A stretch of DNA of 13,945 bases. It comes from Candidatus Iainarchaeum sp. GTDB taxonomy: Archaea; Iainarchaeota; Iainarchaeia; Iainarchaeales; JAAZKV01. The position numbers were made by a program, and so were the translations under genes. Each line of letters starts with the position of its first letter. Positions within the stretch are counted from its first letter, which is position 1. Below, piece after piece: positions 6,848 through 12,479 of the stretch. The stretch spans positions 1,932 through 15,876 of the forward strand of contig JAPLVQ010000034.1 of assembly GCA_026397035.1 (NCBI GenBank), in the 5' to 3' direction. Below the pieces are notes generated by a model, which worked only from the letters and a program-made list of their open reading frames with translations, searched no databases and was not told the DNA's origin.

Positions 6848-7372
6848 ATGCCCCCAAATATGGAAAAAAGAAAAATTGAGATTCATTTAGGAAATGTAGG
6901 TTACAGCAGACTTGCCTGGCAGACACGCAAAATGGCTAAGAAAAATCCAGATACGCATTATATCGGAATTGATATTCGCCGCCCTATTTTTGTTCAAGGA
7001 AGATGGAAACAAATAAAGGCTGATTTTGCTTCGGGTTTGAACCGACTTAAGGACAACTCCGTGCATTTGATAAAGTCCGAAATGGCGCTTGGAGATTTTT
7101 CAAAAAATGGATCTTTTTCGAATTCTGAAAAAATTCAGGAGCAAACAAATGAAACAGTAAAAATAGCGTATGAAAAACTAAAAACAGGGGGAGAACTTAG
7201 AATCGTGGCGGAATATGAGGGCTTACTGGTAATAAAAAATGCTCTCGCCCAAAGTCCTTTTTTGAAAGAAAAAATAAAATCTAGAACCCTTCTACAAAGT
7301 GAGAGGAAAAACACTTTTTGGATATGGTTAGCTCCTTTCATAACAATATATGAAATAACTGCAGTTAAATAA
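6848..7372 (+). CDS. Methyltransferase-fold protein, TrmB-like, with atypical SAM motif
   Basis: A 174-residue protein with the layout of a class I SAM-dependent methyltransferase. IEIHLGNVGYSRLAWQ (about 10-25) stands where motif I is expected, KNPDTHYIGIDIRR (32-45) matches the second strand with its acidic ribose-binding residue and is strongly reminiscent of tRNA guanine-N7 methyltransferase (TrmB), and LKTGGELRIVAE fits the post-motif strand. Motif I lacks the usual GxGxG, carrying only LGNVG, and the TrmB catalytic region is not recognisable, so activity is uncertain. The protein is shorter than typical TrmB (over 200 residues). ATG at 6848 is 12 bp after nucS; GAGTGA (6835-6840) may act as its ribosome binding site, and M5 is an alternative start. 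A divergent RNA methyltransferase or a non-catalytic SAM-fold protein are the main readings. Confidence 0.65.
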   Translation: MPPNMEKRKIEIHLGNVGYSRLAWQTRKMAKKNPDTHYIGIDIRRPIFVQGRWKQIKADFASGLNRLKDNSVHLIKSEMALGDFSKNGSFSNSEKIQEQTNETVKIAYEKLKTGGELRIVAEYEGLLVIKNALAQSPFLKEKIKSRTLLQSERKNTFWIWLAPFITIYEITAVK

Positions 7373-7461
7373 ATTAGTTTCACTCACAAGCTTTCATAAC
7401 CTTAACCATTTATTTCATGAAGCTAATTACCCCAAACTCTTCAAATTACAAGTAACAATTA

Positions 7462-7938
7462 CTAAATATCTTTTGTAGCGCGGAAAATCTCAAGCAGTGA
7501 TCCTTCGTGGGCACCAACCCCTCTTTTTGCGGCAAGTTGTGATTGGTCATAAACCCAATCACGAAAAGAAACTTTTCTTTGCAATCCAAAAGTGAGAGAA
7601 ACATAATCCTCAACTACTGCCAAAAAATAATCCCTGCTAACACTTGCAGGCAGCCCTTTAGCCACTGCAGCATTAAACATACTCTCTCCAGTGTTTTCAA
7701 CAAACTCCTGAACAAATCTTTCCTTTCTTGTAAGCGACCGAGATGCATTAGGTGCTTGTTCATCTTGGATAGCCTGCAAACGTTCTCTTTGCAATTCCTG
7801 AACCTTCCTTACTTGTTCAGGATTCATCCTTACTTGAGGAAGTGCAGGAGGAAGTATTTGATTTTGGGCGGGTTTCTTCCACAAAGCATCTTCAAATCCA
7901 AGCTGTCCAGGAAAAATTCTCTTCTTAATAAAAAACAC
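7462..7938 (-). CDS. Unrecognised 158-residue protein
   Basis: I do not recognise a family. The protein opens MFFIKKRIFPGQLGFEDALW, followed by a proline-rich linker (PPALP, about 30-34), a charged helical stretch (about 38-63, rich in Q, E and R, possible coiled coil) and a mixed alpha-helical C-terminal half (about 70-158) ending GSLLEIFRATKDI. There is no signal peptide or membrane segment. The GTG at 7938 is the only reasonable start; a TATA-like AAATATAATT (7966-7975) lies 28-37 bases upstream, consistent with leaderless transcription. This frame was preferred over the overlapping plus-strand reading (7543-7986) because its composition is that of a soluble protein, while the opposite reading is cysteine- and serine-rich with no start signal. 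It sits 54 bp behind pus10 but appears to have its own promoter. Confidence 0.65.
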   Translation of the reverse strand: MFFIKKRIFPGQLGFEDALWKKPAQNQILPPALPQVRMNPEQVRKVQELQRERLQAIQDEQAPNASRSLTRKERFVQEFVENTGESMFNAAVAKGLPASVSRDYFLAVVEDYVSLTFGLQRKVSFRDWVYDQSQLAAKRGVGAHEGSLLEIFRATKDI

Positions 7939-7965
7939 CTTTTTACATTATTTGCTATTAAAGAC

Positions 7966-7975
7966 AAATATAATT
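7966..7975 (-). promoter_or_regulatory. TATA element for the 158-residue protein gene
   Basis: AAATATAATT on the plus strand reads AATTATATTT on the minus strand, 28-37 bases before the GTG at 7938 and inside the short gap after pus10. Its position supports both a separate transcript and the choice of the GTG start. Confidence 0.45.
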
Positions 7976-7992
7976 ATTTTGGATAGTAAAAA

Positions 7993-9102
7993 TTAGCTAC
8001 AAACTTCCAAAACATCAAGTAAAGTGCAGATACAGTGTGCCCCTGTGAGCGAAGAAATACTTGGTTTTGTTTTTCCACCATCTCCCGAAATGAATTCTTT
8101 TACATAAGTTCCGTGGGATGTGAGGAGCTCAAGAACAAAAGTTCTTTTTGTTATACTCCTCGCATGAATAATTGTTACTTCTTTCGCTCTCTCTAAATTT
8201 GCTCTTCTCTTCTCAACTCGGGTTGGAGTGAATTGGAAAACTAAAAGCTTTTCTTCAATTGGAAGTGAGTTTAGATCAATATCTTTATCTGCAGAAACGA
8301 GAGCCGCATAAATTTTGTTATGAGGGGAATCCTTAAGCGGAGAAACATCATCAATCGAACAAATTTTTAGAGAATTAATTGAAGCCTTGCCTTTGAACTG
8401 AATATTGAACTCTTCTTTAAGTAATTTTAAATCTGCACCCCTTTTTTTTGGCATTAAGAGTTCAGCAACAAAAGGCCTTCCATTCCCAAGCATTAAAACA
8501 TCCATATCTTCTCTTCCAGCACCATGCAAAATCAATAACGCTGCTCCAAAAGCAGGAACAAAAATCTTGGCAATGAACTGCTCTACACTCTCTTCACAAA
8601 AATGCCCCATGCCTTTACAATACCAACAACCCTTTCCCCTGCACTTATTGCAAAAATATTCAGTCTGAGCAATTTCCCTTGAGAACTTACAATACCTCCC
8701 ACTCACAAAAACAGATTTTATCCTTACAAGAACAAGTTTCTTATTAAAATCAATCAAAAAATCTGCATGGGGCGCGGAAAAATCATCCCTCTTTTTTAAA
8801 GAATCCTTAATTTTTAAAATCAAAGCGGTTTGAATAGAAGTTTTTAACTTTTTTTTCTCTTCTTCCGCCATTTCGAGAGGCCAGGAGACTCCAAGCTTGA
8901 AAGAATCAAACTCAATTTCCTTTGAAAGAGAAACTATTTTCTCAAAAAGCAATTCCGCAAGAAAATCATCAAAAACCCCTTCAAAATCAAACCCAATTGA
9001 GTAATGATGCTCCGCAGATTTTATTTTGTCCCTAAGTTGAAACTCATGAAGAAGTGCACGATAATTCTCAATGCTGCCAGTAATTGAAACCATCAAACCC
9101 AC
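7993..9102 (-). CDS. pus10: tRNA pseudouridine synthase Pus10
   Basis: A 369-residue Pus10, the archaeal enzyme that isomerises U54 and U55 in the T-loop of tRNA. Diagnostic stretches are RYCKFSREIAQT (137-147), the HGAGREDMDVLMLGNGRPF segment (193-211) with catalytic aspartate presumably Asp199 in the R-x-D motif, and GTYVKEFISGDGGKTKPSISS near the C-terminus. An internal zinc-type motif CNKC-4-CWYC (C151, C154, C159, C162) is present. The N-terminal CxxC zinc module that usually precedes the THUMP-like domain of archaeal Pus10 is absent, the protein opening directly with MGLMVSITGS. GTG at 9102 sits about 28 bases after a TATA-like element (9125-9136, minus); ATG at 9093 is an equally plausible start. 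The function is firm; the exact N-terminus is not. Confidence 0.92.
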   Translation of the reverse strand: MGLMVSITGSIENYRALLHEFQLRDKIKSAEHHYSIGFDFEGVFDDFLAELLFEKIVSLSKEIEFDSFKLGVSWPLEMAEEEKKKLKTSIQTALILKIKDSLKKRDDFSAPHADFLIDFNKKLVLVRIKSVFVSGRYCKFSREIAQTEYFCNKCRGKGCWYCKGMGHFCEESVEQFIAKIFVPAFGAALLILHGAGREDMDVLMLGNGRPFVAELLMPKKRGADLKLLKEEFNIQFKGKASINSLKICSIDDVSPLKDSPHNKIYAALVSADKDIDLNSLPIEEKLLVFQFTPTRVEKRRANLERAKEVTIIHARSITKRTFVLELLTSHGTYVKEFISGDGGKTKPSISSLTGAHCICTLLDVLEVCS

Positions 9103-9124
9103 AAATAGAACTCATAAAAGAGGC

Positions 9125-9136
9125 AATAAAAATTTA
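9125..9136 (-). promoter_or_regulatory. Possible TATA element for pus10
   Basis: On the minus strand TAAATTTTTATT is centred about 28 bases before the GTG at 9102 and 37 before the ATG at 9093. It is the nearest A/T-only element upstream of pus10. Confidence 0.4.
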
Positions 9137-9158
9137 CCTTCCATCAAAAATTAAGACA

Positions 9159-9250
9159 GAATATAAAAAGTCAAGTATAAAAAACAGATATAAAAATCAA
9201 ACACAACAATCAAACACAAAAACTAAACACAAAAACCTGATATAAACATC
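9159..9250. repeat. A/T-rich spacer with iterated TATAAA boxes and 13-bp repeats
   Basis: On the plus strand TATAAA-type words recur at 9162-9168, 9176-9182, 9190-9196 and 9241-9246. Between the last two lie three near-copies of a 13-bp unit AATCAAACACAAA at 9195-9207, 9208-9220 and 9221-9235. The block fills most of the spacer between pus10 and the membrane-protein gene. No plus-strand gene follows directly, so a promoter array would produce antisense RNA to the membrane-protein gene; read on the minus strand the same boxes could serve pus10. Confidence 0.55.
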
Positions 9251-9256
9251 AGTGAT

Positions 9257-9300
9257 TTAATAAAAAAAGAAAACTGCTTTCTGCATTAAAACAGAAAGCA
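9257..9300 (-). terminator. Intrinsic-type terminator of the membrane-protein gene
   Basis: TGCTTTCTG (9275-9283) pairs perfectly with CAGAAAGCA (9292-9300) across an eight-base loop. On the minus strand the hairpin is followed by a T-rich tract (complement of 9259-9274). It starts 35 bases after the stop of the membrane-protein gene and so probably ends that transcript. Confidence 0.65.
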
Positions 9301-9334
9301 ATCCAAAAATTCTCTTAGTCAAAACTATTCTTTA

Positions 9335-9706
9335 CTAGCTCTTATTTGAGCCAAGAACCCAAATCTGCTTCAACCCTAATACTAATGCGGCAGGAGCCGA
9401 GAAAGCAACTATGCTCTGCAATATTGCTCCAAGGAAAATTCCCACAGGTTCAGAAGCTAATCCAAGCTGATTAATAGGAATCATTCCAATCATAGTTACT
9501 GCAATTACTGCAATAAGGAACTCAGTAATATGCTTATCCTTGATATTTAGTAATCCAACTATTACACCAAGTATTACAAGCACTACAAGAACCCAAAGCG
9601 CCGCGGCACCAATTACCGAAGGCACTAAGCCCTGAACAACCCCAAGGATTATAGCAAGAATGAAACCAATCAAAAAAGCATAACCCCCAACGCCAGTTTT
9701 AGCCAT
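9335..9706 (-). CDS. Small multi-pass membrane protein
   Basis: A 123-residue, strongly hydrophobic protein. Membrane segments are visible at about residues 8-28, 31-55 (an almost unbroken run of V, L, I, G and A), 62-80 and 88-113; short polar linkers such as NIKDKH lie between. The N-terminus MAKTGVGGYAFLIG is glycine-rich, and the C-terminus ends in a short polar GSNKS. I recall similar short membrane proteins in DPANN-type genomes but no assigned function. ATG at 9706 was chosen because GGGGGGTG (9714-9721, minus strand) is a strong Shine-Dalgarno seven bases upstream; the preceding in-frame TTG (9709) has no added support. A TATA-like ATTATATTC lies near 9740-9750. It is divergent from hicB. 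Confidence 0.82.
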   Translation of the reverse strand: MAKTGVGGYAFLIGFILAIILGVVQGLVPSVIGAAALWVLVVLVILGVIVGLLNIKDKHITEFLIAVIAVTMIGMIPINQLGLASEPVGIFLGAILQSIVAFSAPAALVLGLKQIWVLGSNKS

Positions 9707-9835
9707 CAAAAAACACCCCCCATAACAATAACAAAAAGAAGAATATAATTGTATCGATTGAAAGAGTCTAAGGAGGATTGTGAATAAAATGTCTATATGA
9801 TTTATATTTATTTATTGAGTTTGACTAAGGACTAG

Positions 9836-9846
9836 TTTTTTATATG
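9836..9846 (+). promoter_or_regulatory. Likely TATA element for hicBA
   Basis: TTTTTTATATG lies 30-40 bases before the hicB ATG. A Shine-Dalgarno-like TTAGTGAT (9865-9872) precedes the start by three bases, so a short leader is expected. In known HicAB systems HicB represses this promoter, but this HicB is short and lacks an obvious DNA-binding domain. Confidence 0.45.
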
Positions 9847-9875
9847 GTTCGAGTTAATATAATGTTAGTGATTTC

Positions 9876-10082
9876 ATGGGGAAACAATATAGTGTTTTAA
9901 TTGAGAGGGATGAGAACGGCTTTTTAGTGGCGGATGTTCCTGAACTTGAGGGTTGCCACACACAGGCTAAAACTATGGATGAGCTAATTAAAAGGATTAA
10001 AGAAGTTATTGCCCTTTGCAGGGATGAGACTGTTTCTAAGACAAAATTTGTTGGAGTTCAAATGGTGGAGCTAAATGCCTAA
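9876..10082 (+). CDS. hicB: HicB-family antitoxin
   Basis: A 68-residue protein with the compact HicB fold: a first strand YSVLIERDENGFLVADVPEL, the GCHTQAKTMDEL turn and helix that typify the family, and a helix IKRIKEVIALC. HicB antitoxins cap the partially degraded RNase H-like fold over the HicA mRNA interferase and neutralise it. No ribbon-helix-helix or helix-turn-helix domain follows, so this is the short single-domain form, in which the pair must rely on another arrangement for autoregulation. The ATG at 9876 follows TTAGTGAT at three bases. Its stop overlaps the hicA start by 8 bp (ATG at 10075), showing translational coupling in a hicB-hicA order. With the toxin gene broken, this gene may now be under relaxed selection, yet it remains intact. 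Confidence 0.88.
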   Translation: MGKQYSVLIERDENGFLVADVPELEGCHTQAKTMDELIKRIKEVIALCRDETVSKTKFVGVQMVELNA

Positions 10083-10408
10083 CTTAGTTAAACCAAAAGA
10101 TCTGATTAAAGTAATTGAAAAACTTGGCTTTAGGGAAACTATAGTAAAAACGCCCATGTTTTTGAACTTTGTTGGTGCGTTTTACTATCTAGCCATCAAG
10201 GGATTGATGTTCAATTACATACCTTAATGGCTATAGAATTAACGGGAGTCATTACCGATTTGAGCACTTGGATGGAAGGAAAACAACAATTCCTGTTCAT
10301 GGTAAAGAACCAATTGGAACTGGGTTGTTAAACAAGATAATTAAAAAGGATATAAAAATAACAAAGAGTGAATTTGAAGAACTAATGAAGCAACTAATTC
10401 TTTTTTAA
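10075..10408 (+). pseudogene. hicA: hicA toxin gene interrupted by a 94-bp segment
   Basis: The frame from ATG 10075 reads MPNLVKPKDLIKVIEKLGFR then ET, a typical HicA N-terminus, before entering unrelated sequence and stopping at 10225-10227. The rest of HicA resumes in another frame at 10235: RINGSHYRFEHLDGRKTT, then IPVHGKEPIGTG and a terminal helix ending at TAA 10406-10408. Deleting exactly 94 bases (10141-10234) rejoins the parts as LGFRETRINGSHYRF, a 79-residue protein of normal HicA length with the family spacing of six residues between GF and GSH and the catalytic histidine kept. HicA proteins are double-stranded-RNA-binding-fold mRNA interferases. As it stands the gene cannot make toxin unless the segment is removed from DNA or RNA. 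The remainder shows no other damage, so the insertion appears recent. Confidence 0.85.
10141..10234. mobile_element. 94-bp double-hairpin insertion in hicA
   Basis: The segment whose removal restores hicA consists almost entirely of two adjacent imperfect palindromes. Hairpin A: ATAGTAAAA (10141-10149) pairs with TTTTACTAT (10180-10188), then A10150 bulges and CGC pairs with GCG. Hairpin B: TAGCCATCAAGG (10190-10201) pairs with CCTTAATGGCTA (10222-10233) with one mismatch, and inside it ATTGA (10203-10207) pairs with TCAAT (10211-10215). The junction is ambiguous only over a TA dinucleotide (10140-10141 versus 10234-10235), which may be a TA duplication; CTATAG also occurs at both edges (10139-10144, 10231-10236). 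It encodes no protein. Two hairpin ends without a gene resemble a minimal non-autonomous element, for example the end palindromes of the IS200/IS605 group or a MITE inserting at TA. The family is inferred, not recognised. Confidence 0.65.
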
Positions 10409-10437
10409 TTACTCCTGATGAAATTATAAAAATCTTG

Positions 10438-11439
10438 CTAATCACTGTTGTTTTTGAGCGCCCTTTCTTTTGAAACCGAAATTTTCTTATTAAAATTAAA
10501 TGAATCAAGAAGGAAAGATACTTCTTTCTCATCAAGCGGAGCAAGTTCTGTACTGTGATAGTACTGTATAAGGCGCTGGAGAGAAAGCAGTTTTTTTATT
10601 GCTTGAATTCTTTTCTTTGAGAATACTTTATTAAACGCTGTAACCCTTGACTCATACCTGCTCATTCTTCCAAAATCAATACTATCAAAACCTTCTACAA
10701 GAGCTAAAAAATAAGAAGGCATAAATAGTGCAGCCGGACAGCTCAATCCCACAAAACCGTTTCTTAACGCTGGAAAAGAAAGTACTTCCGATTCCTCAAA
10801 AAGCTTTAGCGTGGAAGAATAGTACGCCAGCTCCCCAATTTCACCGGGCGAAGAAGAATAACTAATAATACCGAACAAACGCTCCCAATTTAGTACTCCT
10901 TCAAGCAGACTAAGAGGGATCCTCATATTTGGAATCGAAGGGTTAGGGAAAATGCTTGAAAGATTATTGTAAGTAATTGAAGAGTTATTGTAAAGCAAGA
11001 AATTTGATTTAGTTTGAGTCATTAAAGCATCAATAAAATCCGTAAAACCAAGTTCGCTTTCAAAAGCAAGACGCGGAACATTAACCACGAAACAATCAGC
11101 AAACTTTTCAAACTCTACGACACTTGATACAATACTGTCCGTATCATGACCAAAACACCCGCACAAAAGAAGCCCCCTGCCGCTAATCTCTTCAGAAACG
11201 ATTTTCAGAATCTTTATTTTATCATTAAAAGAAACATTATTTTCTTCTGAGAAAATATTAAAAACAAAAAAGTTACGCACACCCTTATTCATCAAACGCG
11301 CCGTTATAGCTTTGAGCGCAAAAAAGTCCACGCTCAAATCCTCGTTCATCGGAGTAATCAAAGGAACTATTAAACCAGAAAGATTTTGCGGCGAAAAAGA
11401 ACGCAAGGTCTTTCTTCCAAAAAAACCAATACGTTTCAC
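10438..11439 (-). CDS. DapA-fold (DHDPS/NAL-like) protein lacking the catalytic lysine
   Basis: A 333-residue protein with the (beta/alpha)8 outline of the dihydrodipicolinate synthase / N-acetylneuraminate lyase family. GLIVPLITPMNEDLSVDF (22-39) matches the family's opening strand and TP-x-D-G-x-D signature, FLLYNNSSITYNNL (147-160) matches the YN-P segment with Tyr150, and the FGIISYSSS stretch (189-197) occupies the place of the GIKxxSG strand. There the Schiff-base lysine is replaced by Ile192, and the GTTGE substrate loop reads NIFSE (61-65). The family's aldol or lyase chemistry is therefore improbable, and a pseudoenzyme or much-altered activity is likely. The C-terminal ~30 residues extend past the usual end. 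GTG at 11439 is taken as start, with the GGGGTTGATG upstream a weak ribosome binding site. It follows the HAD-like gene by 7 bp, so both belong to one operon. Confidence 0.7.
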   Translation of the reverse strand: MKRIGFFGRKTLRSFSPQNLSGLIVPLITPMNEDLSVDFFALKAITARLMNKGVRNFFVFNIFSEENNVSFNDKIKILKIVSEEISGRGLLLCGCFGHDTDSIVSSVVEFEKFADCFVVNVPRLAFESELGFTDFIDALMTQTKSNFLLYNNSSITYNNLSSIFPNPSIPNMRIPLSLLEGVLNWERLFGIISYSSSPGEIGELAYYSSTLKLFEESEVLSFPALRNGFVGLSCPAALFMPSYFLALVEGFDSIDFGRMSRYESRVTAFNKVFSKKRIQAIKKLLSLQRLIQYYHSTELAPLDEKEVSFLLDSFNFNKKISVSKERALKNNSD

Positions 11440-11446
11440 CCTTTCA

Positions 11447-12124
11447 TCAACCCCTAAAATTCTTTTTTATAAAACTGTTTTTCACAGCATCAGAAAAACT
11501 ATCCCCAACAAGGGCATGTTTCATCGATTCAAAAACATACTTATCAAGACCTGAATAATCAATATCAGGGAAGTTAGTTAAAAGAGGACGCACTACTGAA
11601 AAATCAAGCGAAAAATAAGCTAAGCCCTCAATTTTACAAGCCGGCTTTCCCCTGTCAAGAATATTATCCTCAAGAATCGCAAAATCAATTTTTGAGAAAC
11701 GCATTGAATAATAACCATCAACCCAAATATCATCCGAGAGAAGAAGAGCGCCTTTTGGATTAAAATTATTTTTATCCAAAATATTTATAATTGCCACCTG
11801 CTTAAAATAAGTATCAGCAAAAAAAGGATCTTTCGAAATGGACTCCTTGTGCCTTAATTTGTCCATCTCGTGCTTGCTCGAAATATAATTATCATCCACG
11901 CACAAAAAATGAGAATCATCAAAAAACTTTTCAAACCCCATCTCAACAATAAGAGGCTTTGCGACAATAAAATGCCTTCCTGAAACTAAAAACAATTCAA
12001 TACTTTCTTTTGAGCAAAATTTTGCTAAATCAGCAAGGAATTTATTCGCCTTTTCTCTTGACGGCGAGTAAGCGCCGCTTGGGGCTAGCACCCCCTCAAA
12101 TTCAACAAAACACGCTTTTTTCAT
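11447..12124 (-). CDS. HAD-superfamily-like protein with altered nucleophile motif
   Basis: A 225-residue protein arranged like a haloacid dehalogenase hydrolase. Motif I at the N-terminus reads CFVEFEGVLAPSG (5-17), where active members have DxDG(T/V)L; both aspartates are glutamate (Glu8, Glu10). FLVSGRH fits motif II with its serine, and LLLSDDIWVDGY fits the acidic motif IV. The Asp-to-Glu change at the nucleophile should weaken or abolish phosphoryl transfer, so it may be a binding protein or an unusual enzyme. The residues around motif II and the DD of motif IV are kept, arguing against random decay. ATG at 12124 was chosen because motif I then starts at residue 5, as usual; an in-frame ATG at 12172 adds 16 hydrophobic residues and is abutted by TATAATTA. 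The DapA-fold gene begins 7 bp downstream, suggesting the two act together. Confidence 0.68.
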   Translation of the reverse strand: MKKACFVEFEGVLAPSGAYSPSREKANKFLADLAKFCSKESIELFLVSGRHFIVAKPLIVEMGFEKFFDDSHFLCVDDNYISSKHEMDKLRHKESISKDPFFADTYFKQVAIINILDKNNFNPKGALLLSDDIWVDGYYSMRFSKIDFAILEDNILDRGKPACKIEGLAYFSLDFSVVRPLLTNFPDIDYSGLDKYVFESMKHALVGDSFSDAVKNSFIKKNFRG

Positions 12125-12212
12125 TAAAAAAAACTGTGAAGAAACATTAAAATACTTGACGAAAGAAGTCATTAATTATACAAAGAGAAGATAATCAAAA
12201 AATGGTTTTTTT

Positions 12213-12374
12213 ATGGCAAAAGTACAAACAGGATTATTTCTAATCGGTATTGGAATAGGAATGGTAATTAATTCAATTATCGGCTTGCCTGCAGAACTTG
12301 CGTTCATAAAACAAATAATGTGGCTAATATTCATCCTTGTCGGGACTTATTTTATAATTAACAGCAGCGGCTGA
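12213..12374 (+). CDS. 53-residue two-helix membrane protein
   Basis: A short gene starting at ATG 12213 encodes MAKVQTGLFLIGIGIGMVIN, a loop SIIGLPAELAFIKQ and a second hydrophobic run MWLIFILVGTYFIIN ending SSG. This is a helical hairpin with a glycine-zipper-like first helix (G-I-G-I-G), of the kind that packs against other helices or oligomerises. No family is recognised. A TATA-like ATTAATTATA at 12171-12180 lies 33-42 bases upstream and is shared with, or back to back with, the HAD-like gene's promoter. There is no clear Shine-Dalgarno. It lies 105 bp before the TraB-family gene on the same strand, which has its own promoter. Confidence 0.65.
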   Translation: MAKVQTGLFLIGIGIGMVINSIIGLPAELAFIKQIMWLIFILVGTYFIINSSG

Positions 12375-12417
12375 AAAACTCATTTTATATAAACGATACT
12401 GAAAATGCCCTTATTTT

Positions 12418-12472
12418 GAAGAGGGAAAATCCAAACCAAATACTAATACTTAAAAACACTTCACCCCTCTTC
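12418..12472. repeat. 8-bp inverted repeat flanking the TraB-gene promoter
   Basis: GAAGAGGG (12418-12425) and CCCTCTTC (12465-12472) are exact reverse complements separated by 39 bases that contain the TATA-like ACTTAAAAA. The right arm ends seven bases before the ATG. It could be an operator-like pair of half-sites or a chance match. Confidence 0.35.
12448..12456 (+). promoter_or_regulatory. Likely TATA element for the TraB-family gene
   Basis: ACTTAAAAA is centred about 28 bases before the ATG at 12480. No Shine-Dalgarno match precedes that ATG, so a leaderless message is likely. A second element, TTTTATATAAA at 12383-12393, lies further upstream and could give a transcript with an 60-70-base leader. 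Confidence 0.5.
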
Positions 12473-12479
12473 TAATCAA

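Noticed and set aside
7543..7986. Plus-strand reading of 147 residues overlapping the minus-strand gene at 7462-7938
   Set aside because: Its translation is cysteine- and serine-rich without recognisable domains or a start signal, while the opposite strand has balanced soluble-protein composition and a well-placed TATA element.
10075..10227. A genuine 50-residue protein in place of broken HicA
   Set aside because: Only its first 22 residues look like a protein family (HicA); the remaining residues are read from the two hairpins, and the rest of HicA follows in another frame.
10139..10236. CTATAG at both ends of the hicA insertion as a six-base target duplication
   Set aside because: Removing one 92-base period between the two CTATAG copies does not restore the HicA frame, whereas 94 bases does; only the TA dinucleotide fits as a duplication. 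CTATAG is also self-complementary, so its presence at both ends may be part of the element's symmetry.
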